In this document: positions 25,544-32,238 of the stretch, one piece after another
Numbering within the stretch: the stretch's first letter is position 1
Layout: every line of letters begins with the position of its first letter
Origin: Pseudolabrys sp.
GTDB taxonomy: Bacteria; Pseudomonadota; Alphaproteobacteria; Rhizobiales; Xanthobacteraceae
DNA length: 64,000 nucleotides
Assembly: GCA_017849615.1 (NCBI GenBank)
Contig: JAFIGS010000011.1
Span: 434,001 to 498,000, forward strand
Reading direction: 5' to 3'
Notes under the pieces: model-generated
Database searches by the model: none
Seen by the model: the letters and a program-made list of their open reading frames with translations, nothing else
Told to the model about the DNA's origin: nothing
Position numbers and translations under genes: made by a program

Positions 25544-26401
25544 ATGAACTCACGGAAATCGTGGCACGTCGGATGGCCCGACGCCAAGGAACGGGCGCCC
25601 GGGCGCAATTCGCAAATGTCGGAACGCGGACTTCTCGAGGCCATTCGTGCCGCCGGTGGCGTCACCGAACTGGCGCGCCGTATCGGCATCTCCCAGCCCT
25701 CGGTGTCGAACTGGACGCGCGTGCCGGCCAATCGCGTCATCTCCGTGGAGACGGTGACCGGGGTGGACCGGTCCATCCTGCGGCCCGATCTTTATGCCGC
25801 GGCGGACGGGCCCGACGACATCGACATCATGCGCGACCGCGAGCACGCCATCATCGGCGCGCGCTTCAAATCGACGATGCGGATCGTCGGTCTCGCCGGC
25901 TGGAGCGGCTCGGGCAAGACCACGCTCGTCACCAAGCTCATCCCGGTCCTGAAGGCGCGCGGCCTCAGCGTCTCGACGCTCAAGCACGCGCATCACGGTT
26001 TCGATCTCGACAAGCCGGGCAAGGACAGCTTCATGCACCGCGAGGCCGGCGCCACCGAGGTGATCATCGCCTCGGCGAACCGCTGGGCGATGCTGCACGA
26101 ACTGCGCGAGGAAGAAGAGTGGGACATGCTCGACCTCGTGGCCAAGCTGTCGCCGGTCGATCTCGTGCTGGTCGAGGGCTTCAAGCGCGACGCGTTCCCG
26201 AAAGTGGAAGTGCACCGCGCGGCCAACGAAAAGCCGTTGTTGTATCCGAACGATCCCTACATCGCCGCCATCGCGGCGGATATCGCTCTGCCGCAGGTCA
26301 AGCTGCCTGTGGTCGATCTCAACGATGTCGAGGCGATCGCCGACCTGCTGCTCAAGCACGCCGCCACCGTCGGCGACGTCGAACGGGCGATGGCCGGCTA
26401 G
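25544..26401 (+). CDS. mobB: HTH-MobB fusion: DNA-binding domain joined to molybdopterin-dinucleotide GTPase
   Basis: 285 residues from ATG 25544; a second in-frame ATG at residue 25 (MSERGLLEA) is possible. Residues about 28-84 form a YdaS/Cro-like helix-turn-helix (GGVTELARRIGISQPSVSNW). Residues about 112-280 are MobB: Walker A GWSGSGKTT (119-127), LKHAHHGFDLDKPGKDSFMH and LVLVEGFKRDAFPK. MobB normally stands alone at about 170 residues and helps MobA attach GMP to the cofactor. The frame is continuous, so the join looks real. It sits between MoeA-PBP and MoeA genes. Confidence 0.9.
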   Translation: MNSRKSWHVGWPDAKERAPGRNSQMSERGLLEAIRAAGGVTELARRIGISQPSVSNWTRVPANRVISVETVTGVDRSILRPDLYAAADGPDDIDIMRDREHAIIGARFKSTMRIVGLAGWSGSGKTTLVTKLIPVLKARGLSVSTLKHAHHGFDLDKPGKDSFMHREAGATEVIIASANRWAMLHELREEEEWDMLDLVAKLSPVDLVLVEGFKRDAFPKVEVHRAANEKPLLYPNDPYIAAIAADIALPQVKLPVVDLNDVEAIADLLLKHAATVGDVERAMAG

Positions 26402-26434
26402 AACGGCGCACCGCTCGCGCATGCGGGAGAACTC

Positions 26435-27724
26435 ATGGCGCAACTGACCGACGACTGCTTCGCTTTCTCCGGCGCGCTGCTGCCGCTGCCGGAGATGGAA
26501 CGTCTGATCGCCGAGCGCATCACGCCGGTGACCGACACCGAACGCGTGCCGCTGCGCGGCGCGCGTGGCCGTGTCATTGCGGCCGACATCAAGGCGCCGC
26601 TCGATCTGCCGCCGTTCGATAATTCGGCGGTCGATGGCTATGCCGTGCGCCATGCCGATCTCGCCGCTGATGGCGACACGACGCTCACCGTGAGCGGCCG
26701 GCTGACCGCCGGGGCGCGCGCCGATCTGGTGCTGGAGCCGCACCAGGCGATCCGCATCTTCACCGGCGCCGCGATGCCGCAGGGCGCCGACACCGTCTTC
26801 ATGCAGGAAGACGTGACCATCGCCGGCAATCAGGTGACGGTGCCGAAAGGGCTGGCGCTCGGCGCCAACCGGCGGCTGGCCGGTGAGGATGTGCCGGCCG
26901 GGCGCGTCGTGTTGCCTGCGGGCACGGTGCTCGAAGCGCAGCACGTCGCGCTGCTGGCGGCGCTCGGCATCGTCGAGGTCGAAGCGCGGCGCCGGCTCAA
27001 GGTCGCGATCTTCTCGACCGGCGACGAAGTCGTCGAGCCCGGCGCCAACCGCGGCGGCGCGGCCATTTTCGATGCCAATCGCTATCTCATCAGCGCGCTG
27101 CTGGAGCAGCTCGGCGCCGTGGTCACCGACCTCGGCATTCTGCCCGACGACCCCGCCGAATTGTCGCGCGCGCTCGCCAAGGCGGCGGCGTGGCACGATC
27201 TCATCATCACCTCCGGCGGCGTCTCGACGGGGGACGCCGATTATGTCCGCACGGCCGTGGAGAAGATCGGCAACCTGGTGTTCTGGCGCATCGCCATCAA
27301 GCCGGGCCGTCCCGTGGCGATGGGCGTGATCCGCGCCGCGCCGCGCAAGGATTACGCCGCCAATGCCGGCGCCGCCTTCTGCGGACTGCCGGGCAATCCC
27401 GTCGCGGTGTTCGTCACCTTCGTGCGCGTGGTGAAGCCGCTGCTGCTGCGATTGTCCGGCGCGCGGCCACAGCAACTGCTGCCGCTGCCGGTGCGCGTCG
27501 CCTTTGCCTACAAGAAGAAAAAGGACCGCCGCGAGTATGTGCGCGTGGCGCTGCGCCGCGCCGCCGATGGCGAGATCGAAGCATTCAAGCACCCGCAGGA
27601 CGGCGCCGGCATCCTCACCTCGCTGACCGAGACCGACGGGCTGCTGGAATTTCCCGAAGACACGACCTCGGTCGCGCCGGGCGACCGCGTCGGCTTTCTC
27701 TCTTTTGCGGCGCTGATGGGCTAG
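26435..27724 (+). CDS. moeA: MoeA, molybdopterin molybdenumtransferase
   Basis: 429 residues with all canonical motifs: PPFDNSAVDGYAVRH, RIFTGAAMPQGADTVFMQED, IFSTGDEVVEPG, ITSGGVSTGDADYV and CGLPGNPVAVFVTF. It inserts molybdate or tungstate into adenylylated molybdopterin. GGAGA lies 5 bases before the ATG, 33 bases after the HTH-MobB stop. Its stop codon and that of the convergent mobA share the palindrome CTAG. Confidence 0.95.
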   Translation: MAQLTDDCFAFSGALLPLPEMERLIAERITPVTDTERVPLRGARGRVIAADIKAPLDLPPFDNSAVDGYAVRHADLAADGDTTLTVSGRLTAGARADLVLEPHQAIRIFTGAAMPQGADTVFMQEDVTIAGNQVTVPKGLALGANRRLAGEDVPAGRVVLPAGTVLEAQHVALLAALGIVEVEARRRLKVAIFSTGDEVVEPGANRGGAAIFDANRYLISALLEQLGAVVTDLGILPDDPAELSRALAKAAAWHDLIITSGGVSTGDADYVRTAVEKIGNLVFWRIAIKPGRPVAMGVIRAAPRKDYAANAGAAFCGLPGNPVAVFVTFVRVVKPLLLRLSGARPQQLLPLPVRVAFAYKKKKDRREYVRVALRRAADGEIEAFKHPQDGAGILTSLTETDGLLEFPEDTTSVAPGDRVGFLSFAALMG

Positions 27725-28350
27725 CCATATCGCGCGGCCAATTCATTGGCGCGCGCGACATCGTCCGGCGTATTGACGTTGAAGAATGGATCGACCGGGT
27801 CGGTCGGCCATTCGGCGATGGCGATGCCGTGGCGCGCCGTCCACACCTCGATCTTGCGCAGACCCTCGACGGTGAGCGCCTTGCGCAGATCCTCGCGCAG
27901 CGCCAGCGGCCACAGGCCGACCACCGGATGACGCCAGTCGCCGGACTTGGCGCAGGCGAGCGGCACGCCGACGCCCAGCTTGCGCCGTGCTTCGTGCAGA
28001 CGCTCGACGAGATCGTCGGGCAGGAACGGGCAGTCGCCCGGCACGCTGAGCAGCCACTCGATGCCGCGGCCCTGCGCCGCCAGCCAGTCGAGCCCGGCGA
28101 GAATGCCGGCGAGGGGGCCGGGATGGTCCGGCACATTGTCGGCGATGACGTCGCAGCCGGTGTCGGCGAAGCGCTTGGGATCGCCATTGGCGTTGATGAT
28201 CACGCCGGCGCATTGCCCCGACAGCGTGGCGAGCACGCGGTCGATGATGGTCGAGCCGCCGATCCTGAGATGCGCCTTGTCGCCGCCGCCCATGCGGCGC
28301 GCGAGGCCGCCGGCGAGAACGAGGCCGAAAGTGGGGGGGTGGGATGTCAT
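27721..28350 (-). CDS. mobA: MobA, molybdenum cofactor guanylyltransferase
   Basis: 209 residues from ATG 28350 (MTSHPPTFGLVLAGGLARRM). The nucleotidyltransferase start GLVLAGGLARRMGGGDKAHL and the SVPGDCPFLPDDL metal-binding loop are clear, with the C-terminal NVNTPDDVARA. It joins GMP to molybdopterin for DMSO-reductase-family enzymes such as formate dehydrogenase. It converges on moeA with overlapping stop codons, and lies downstream of fdhD on the same strand, with a repeat element between. Confidence 0.93.
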   Translation of the reverse strand: MTSHPPTFGLVLAGGLARRMGGGDKAHLRIGGSTIIDRVLATLSGQCAGVIINANGDPKRFADTGCDVIADNVPDHPGPLAGILAGLDWLAAQGRGIEWLLSVPGDCPFLPDDLVERLHEARRKLGVGVPLACAKSGDWRHPVVGLWPLALREDLRKALTVEGLRKIEVWTARHGIAIAEWPTDPVDPFFNVNTPDDVARANELAARYG

Positions 28351-28361
28351 TGCGCTGCTTT

Positions 28362-28490
28362 TCCCGGGCGCGGCGCAGCACGTCTTCGTGGTGCGCCGCA
28401 GACCCGGGACCTTTCCATCGTCAGAGTTCGCGACGGCCCCGGCTCTGCGGTGCATCGCAAGTGCGCTGCACCGCGTCCGGGACAGGAGGC
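28362..28490. repeat. Dispersed structured repeat (family C), copy 1
   Basis: About 129 bp, beginning TCCCGGGCG, with internal hairpins (GGCGCAGCAcg..cgtGGTGCGCC) and ending GGAGGC. It lies between mobA and fdhD, 4 bases from the fdhD stop. The copy at 60895-61021 shares TCCCGGGCGC, ACCGGGAC-like centre, TTCGCG, GGCCCCGG and the end CCGCGTCCGGG(G/A)CAGGAGGC. It encodes nothing on either strand that I would call a gene. Confidence 0.8.
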
Positions 28491-28494
28491 CGCG

Positions 28495-29388
28495 TTATTC
28501 ATCTCCTACCGCCGCCTTGCGGCGGTGCTTCGAGCCTTCGTCCGGCACCTCGCTCAAATCCTGATCGAACACGATGCGTTCCTCGCCGGCGAGCGCGACG
28601 AAGCGCCGGCCGCGGGCGCGGCCGATCAAAGTGAGATTGGCCTTGCGCGCCAGTTCCACGCCCCAGGCGGTGAAGCCCGAGCGCGAAATGAGAATCGGAA
28701 TGCCCATGCGCACGGTCTTGAGCACCATCTCGGAGGTGAGGCGGCCGGTGGTGTAGAAAATCTTGTCGTGCGCCGCGACCTTTTCCTTGAACATCCAGCC
28801 GGCAATCTTGTCGACGGCGTTGTGGCGGCCGACGTCTTCCATATAGACCAGCGGCTGGTCTTCCTTCGCCAGCACGCAGCCGTGGATGGCGCCGGCCTCG
28901 AGATAAAGCGACGGCGTGGTGTTGATCTTGTGCGTCAGCGCATAGAGCCAAGAGGTGCGCAGCGGCGTCGCCGGCAGCGACACATCCTCCAGCGCTTCCA
29001 TCAGGTCGCCGAACACGGTGCCCTGCGCGCAGCCGGAGGTCTGCACTTTCTTCTTCAGCTTCTTCTCGTAATTGGTCTTGCGCTTCGTGCGCACGACGAC
29101 CAGCGACAGTTCCTCGTCGTAATCGACATCGGTGACGACATCGTCCGGCAGCAGCATGTGCTGGTTGAGCAGATAGCCGATCGCCAGATACTCCGGATAG
29201 TCGTTGATCGTCATCGCGGTGACGATCTCCTGGCTGTTGAGGAAGATGGTCAGCGGCCGTTCCACCGTCACCGAGGTCTCGATGCGCGCGCCGGTCTGGT
29301 CGATGCCGGTGACGCGCTCGGTCAGCCGCGCGTCGTTCGGGTCGGGGCGGATGATGTAGCTGTCGGTGTTATCCGGCTTCGGTCTCAT
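28495..29388 (-). CDS. fdhD: FdhD, sulfur carrier/transferase for formate dehydrogenase
   Basis: 297 residues. Family motifs are LEAGAIHGC, YMEDVGRHNAVDKIAGW, FYTTGRLTSEMV and IPILISRSGFTAWGVELA. FdhD transfers sulfur from IscS to the Mo/W cofactor of formate dehydrogenase. E. coli FdhD needs a CxxC pair (Cys121/Cys124); here that loop reads SGCAQGTVF, with only Cys120. The protein also has a longer Lys-rich stretch just before it (KTNYEKKLKKK). Downstream of tupA on the same strand. Confidence 0.93.
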   Translation of the reverse strand: MRPKPDNTDSYIIRPDPNDARLTERVTGIDQTGARIETSVTVERPLTIFLNSQEIVTAMTINDYPEYLAIGYLLNQHMLLPDDVVTDVDYDEELSLVVVRTKRKTNYEKKLKKKVQTSGCAQGTVFGDLMEALEDVSLPATPLRTSWLYALTHKINTTPSLYLEAGAIHGCVLAKEDQPLVYMEDVGRHNAVDKIAGWMFKEKVAAHDKIFYTTGRLTSEMVLKTVRMGIPILISRSGFTAWGVELARKANLTLIGRARGRRFVALAGEERIVFDQDLSEVPDEGSKHRRKAAVGDE

Positions 29389-29422
29389 GCGCTCAATCTA
29401 GTCATTGAAGTGGCGGGATGAA

Positions 29423-29452
29423 AGGCGCTGCCCGCGGGCCGGAACAGCGCCT
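29423..29452 (-). terminator. Stem-loop after tupA
   Basis: AGGCGCTG (29423-29430) pairs with CAGCGCCT (29445-29452) across a 14-base loop, 8 bases beyond the tupA stop and before fdhD. No T-run; it fits a processing or protective hairpin like those after the other binding-protein genes here. Confidence 0.55.
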
Positions 29453-29460
29453 CCAGCCGT

Positions 29461-30294
29461 TCACGTCCCGGCGTCGGTGGCGTTGGGGAAGAACAGGCTC
29501 TGACCGTCGATCCTGTAGCCGGCGATATCCTGCTGGCCGTGCGGCGACACCAGATAATCGATGAAGGCCTGGCCGAGGTCCTTCTTGACGCTCGGGCATT
29601 TCGCCGGATTCACCAGCATGACGCCGTACTGGTTGAACAGCTTCCTGTCGCCTTCGACGGCGATGGCGAGGTCCTGCTTGTTCTTGAAGTTGATCCAGGT
29701 GGCGCGGTCGGTCAGCGTGTAGCCGTTGCTGGCGGCGGCGGTGTTGAGCGTCGCGCCCATGCCCTGGCCGAGCGATTTGTACCAGGTTCCTTTATCCTTC
29801 TCGATATCGACGCCCGACGTCTTCCAGAGCGCCAGCTCGGCCGAATGCGTGCCGGAACGGTCGCCGCGGGAGAAGAACGGCGCGCCCTTGTCCTTGACGG
29901 TGATCAGCGCTTTGGCGACATCCTTGGCGCCCTTGATGCCGGCGGGATCGCTCTTGGGCCCGACGATGACGAAGTCGTTGTACATCACCGGGAAGCGCTT
30001 CACGCCGGTGCCGTCGGCGACGAACTTCTCCTCCTGCGCCCTGGCGTGGACGAACACCACATCGGCGTCGCAGCGCTTGCCGGTGTCGAGCGCCTGGCCG
30101 GTGCCTTGCGCCACGACCTTCACCGTGATGCCGGACTTCTCCTTGAACTTCGGCAGCAGATATTCGAACAGGCCGGAGTCCTGCGTCGAGGTGGTGGAAG
30201 CCACCACGATCGACTTGTCCTGCGCGGTGGCCGGCTGCGCGGTGACAAGCGCGAGGGCAAAGATGGCGGCGGTTACGTTGCGAAGTGCGATCAT
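29461..30294 (-). CDS. tupA: TupA, tungstate-binding periplasmic protein
   Basis: 277 residues. Signal peptide MIALRNVTAAIFALALVTAQ ending ...PATA-QD. The mature start IVVASTTSTQDSGLFEYLLP has the TTSTQDSG anion-binding loop of tungstate-specific proteins, and the APFFSRGDRSGTHSAELALW stretch gives the second set of ligands. This is the Tup, not the ModA, signature. Its operon order here is tupB, tupC, tupA, then fdhD, linking tungstate uptake with formate dehydrogenase maturation. Confidence 0.92.
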   Translation of the reverse strand: MIALRNVTAAIFALALVTAQPATAQDKSIVVASTTSTQDSGLFEYLLPKFKEKSGITVKVVAQGTGQALDTGKRCDADVVFVHARAQEEKFVADGTGVKRFPVMYNDFVIVGPKSDPAGIKGAKDVAKALITVKDKGAPFFSRGDRSGTHSAELALWKTSGVDIEKDKGTWYKSLGQGMGATLNTAAASNGYTLTDRATWINFKNKQDLAIAVEGDRKLFNQYGVMLVNPAKCPSVKKDLGQAFIDYLVSPHGQQDIAGYRIDGQSLFFPNATDAGT

Positions 30295-30322
30295 TCGATC
30301 CTCCAGAGATTTTTGTTGTGGT

Positions 30323-31051
30323 TCACACCAGCAGTTCGCCGGCGATGAATGCGCGGGCCTGCTCGGTTTTCGGTTGCGCGAAAAACTGCGCTGCGGGTCC
30401 GTGCTCGATGACGCGGCCGCGGTGCATCAGCACGACATCGCCGCCGAGGCGGCGCGCCTGGCCGAGATCATGCGTGGACATCACGACCTTGACGCCGCGC
30501 CCGGCCACCGCGCGGATGATGTCCTCGATGGCCTTGGTCGCCGCCGGATCGAGGCTGGCGGTGGTCTCGTCGAGCAGCAGCACCGACGGATCGCGCGCCA
30601 AGGCACGGGCGAGCGCGAGGCGTTGCTGTTCGCCGCCCGACAGTTTGCGCGCCGGCCGCGTTGCAAGTGCGTCAAGGCCGACCAGCGACAGCAGTTCGGC
30701 AATGCATGTTTCGTGCTGTGCGCGCGGCACGCCGGCGGCGCCCAGCGCGTAAGCGATATTGGCGGCCGCGGAGCGGCGCAGCATCACCGGCCGCTGGAAC
30801 ACGATGGCGCGTCGCACCTTTGCGGCATCGTCGCGGTTTCCCCAGACGATACTGCCGGCGTCCGGCTTAGCGAGTCCCATGACGACGCGCAGCAAGGTGG
30901 TCTTGCCGGCGCCGTTGGGGCCGATCAGCACGGTCGGCGCGCCGGCGGCGATGGTCTGTGTGACGCCGTCGAGAATCGTTACAGCGCCGGCCTTGACCGT
31001 GATGCCGGACAGAACGATGGGTAGATCGGTGTCGGGCGCGCGCATGGTCAT
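30323..31051 (-). CDS. tupC: TupC, tungstate importer ATPase
   Basis: 242 residues. Walker A GPNGAGKTT, signature LSGGEQQRLALARAL, Walker B VLLLDETTASLD (a Thr where most have Pro) and H-loop STHDLGQ. The ATG overlaps the tupB stop (ATGA). Short for an ABC ATPase, with no TOBE tail of the ModC type, as expected of Tup transporters. Confidence 0.9.
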   Translation of the reverse strand: MTMRAPDTDLPIVLSGITVKAGAVTILDGVTQTIAAGAPTVLIGPNGAGKTTLLRVVMGLAKPDAGSIVWGNRDDAAKVRRAIVFQRPVMLRRSAAANIAYALGAAGVPRAQHETCIAELLSLVGLDALATRPARKLSGGEQQRLALARALARDPSVLLLDETTASLDPAATKAIEDIIRAVAGRGVKVVMSTHDLGQARRLGGDVVLMHRGRVIEHGPAAQFFAQPKTEQARAFIAGELLV

Positions 31052-31740
31052 CCCGCGTAGCGTTCGCCGGTACGCCTTGCGGCCCAGGCGAGCGCATTGA
31101 TGATGACGACGATGGCGATCAGTACGATGCCGAGGCCGATGGCGAGCGGCAGGTCGCCCTTGGAGGTTTCAAGCGCGATGGCGGTGGTCATGGTGCGGGT
31201 GAAGCCGTCGATATTGCCGCCGACGATGATGATGGCGCCGACTTCCGCGGCGGCGCGGCCGAAGCCGGCGAGCAGGGCGGTCATCAGCGAAAAGCGCGCG
31301 TCCCACACCAGCGTGCCGATGCGCGCGGCCGGGCCGATGTCCATGGCCGCCAGTTCGTCCCGATACTCGAGCCAGAGGTCCTCGACCGTCTGCCGGGTCA
31401 GCGCGGCGATGATCGGCGTGACCAGGATCGTTTGTGCGATGATCATGGCCTGCGGCGTGAACAGAATGCCGAAGCTGCCGAGTGGCCCCGAGCGCGACAG
31501 CGCCAGATAGACGCCAAGGCCGACCACGACCGGCGGCAGGCCCATCAGGGCGTTGAGCACGACGATCACGCCGTCGCGGCCGCGAAAGCGGGTCAGCGCG
31601 ATCAGGGCGCCGAGCGGGATGCCGATAACGGCGGCGCACGCCACCGCGCTCAGGCTGACGACGAGGGACAGGCCGATGATGCGGTAGAGTCCCGGATCGC
31701 CGGACAGAATCAGGGTCAGCGCTGAGGTATCGCCGCTCAC
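31048..31740 (-). CDS. tupB: TupB, tungstate importer permease
   Basis: 230 residues from GTG 31740, with GGGAG about 9 bases ahead. Five or so membrane segments, from YRIIGLSLVVSLSAVACAAV to LAIGLGIVLIAIVVIINALA. The cytoplasmic coupling loop DELAAMDIGPAARIGTL is visible. First gene of the operon; 240 bp separate it from tRNA-Ser. Confidence 0.9.
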   Translation of the reverse strand: MSGDTSALTLILSGDPGLYRIIGLSLVVSLSAVACAAVIGIPLGALIALTRFRGRDGVIVVLNALMGLPPVVVGLGVYLALSRSGPLGSFGILFTPQAMIIAQTILVTPIIAALTRQTVEDLWLEYRDELAAMDIGPAARIGTLVWDARFSLMTALLAGFGRAAAEVGAIIIVGGNIDGFTRTMTTAIALETSKGDLPLAIGLGIVLIAIVVIINALAWAARRTGERYAG

Positions 31741-31981
31741 GGCTGCCGCTCCCGTGTGTTTGAGCTTCTGCCTCGACCTTTAGGGCGGCCGGTCGCCAAA
31801 CAAAACCGGGTACTACCGATGGATTGATAGGCAATTCAAATCAAAAATGGGTCCATCACGCGGATTTTTATAGCCAAAGGCTATGACCCTCGGGGGTGGC
31901 CCGCTACGACCGTCGAAAGGCAGCGGAAACCGCGTGCGCGGCTTTACGAACGGCGCGCACCGCTTTAGGTGAAGCGGGTCC
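31741..31981. other. Gap between tupB and tRNA-Ser, likely holding the tup promoter
   Basis: No gene. A GGTA-C-TACC inverted repeat lies at about 31809-31817 near the start of A/T-richer sequence (31826-31875), roughly 70 bases ahead of tupB. I looked for a molybdenum/tungsten cofactor riboswitch and could not make out its fold. Confidence 0.4.
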
Positions 31982-32071
31982 GGAGAGGTGGCCGAGTGGC
32001 TGAAGGCGCTCGCTTGGAAAGCGTGTATACGGGAAACCGTATCGAGGGTTCGAATCCCTCTCTCTCCGCCA
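31982..32071 (+). tRNA. tRNA-Ser (anticodon GGA), CCA encoded
   Basis: 90 bases. Acceptor GGAGAGG pairs with TCTCTCC before GCCA; D-arm GCC...GGC; long variable arm TACGGGAAACCGTA typical of serine tRNAs; T-arm GAGGG-TTCGAAT-CCCTC. Anticodon GGA at 32016-32018 in the loop TTGGAAA. In the anticodon stem (32009-32013 with 32021-32025) the second pair is T-T, a mismatch, while the other four pair. Confidence 0.95.
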
Positions 32072-32099
32072 GCCTCTCCACGTCGCAAAATCCTTAGCA

Positions 32100-32123
32100 A
32101 GAGAGGGATATCGAACCCTCGAT
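32100..32123 (-). repeat. Inverted copy of the tRNA-Ser 3' end
   Basis: Read on the minus strand this is ATCGAGGGTTCGA-t-ATCCCTCTCT, matching tRNA bases 32041-32063 apart from one inserted T. It could pair with the T-arm region of the transcript just upstream. Confidence 0.7.
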
Positions 32124-32172
32124 CTTTCGCGCGCTGCGGCGCGCGGCCGCGCGCCGCTTCGCGCTGGTCGAC

Positions 32173-32196
32173 GGCCCCGGCTTTGCCGGGGCCTTT
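32173..32196 (+). terminator. Terminator-like hairpin downstream of tRNA-Ser
   Basis: GGCCCCGGC (32173-32181), loop TTT, GCCGGGGCC (32185-32193), then TTT. Strong stem with a short T tract, just before the direct copy of the tRNA 3' end. Confidence 0.6.
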
Positions 32197-32223
32197 GGGT
32201 TCGAATCCCTCTCTCTCCGCCAG
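32197..32223 (+). repeat. Direct copy of the tRNA-Ser 3' end (att-like)
   Basis: 27 bases identical to 32046-32072: T-arm from GGGTTCGAATCCC through the acceptor and GCCA plus one G. No other part of a tRNA precedes it. A perfect copy of a tRNA 3' end is what a tRNA-targeting integrase leaves at the far end of an element, but only 124 bases lie between the copies and no integrase is present. Confidence 0.8.
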
Positions 32224-32238
32224 ACCCTGCTAGCTTCC

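Noticed and set aside
25550..27592. 680-codon open frame opposite mobB and moeA
   Set aside because: Same reason; no start site, no recognisable fold, and the sense genes are conserved families.
22370..27724. Three MoeA-type genes as a tandem duplication
   Set aside because: They differ in motifs and domains (degenerate, PBP-fused, canonical), so they are old, separate paralogues.
31741..31981. Molybdenum/tungsten cofactor riboswitch ahead of tupB
   Set aside because: I could not trace the conserved stems; only a short GGTA-C-TACC repeat was seen. A covariance-model search would decide.
32072..32196. Functional second tRNA gene or mobile element between the tRNA-end copies
   Set aside because: No acceptor, D- or anticodon arm precedes the second copy, and 124 bases cannot hold an integrase.
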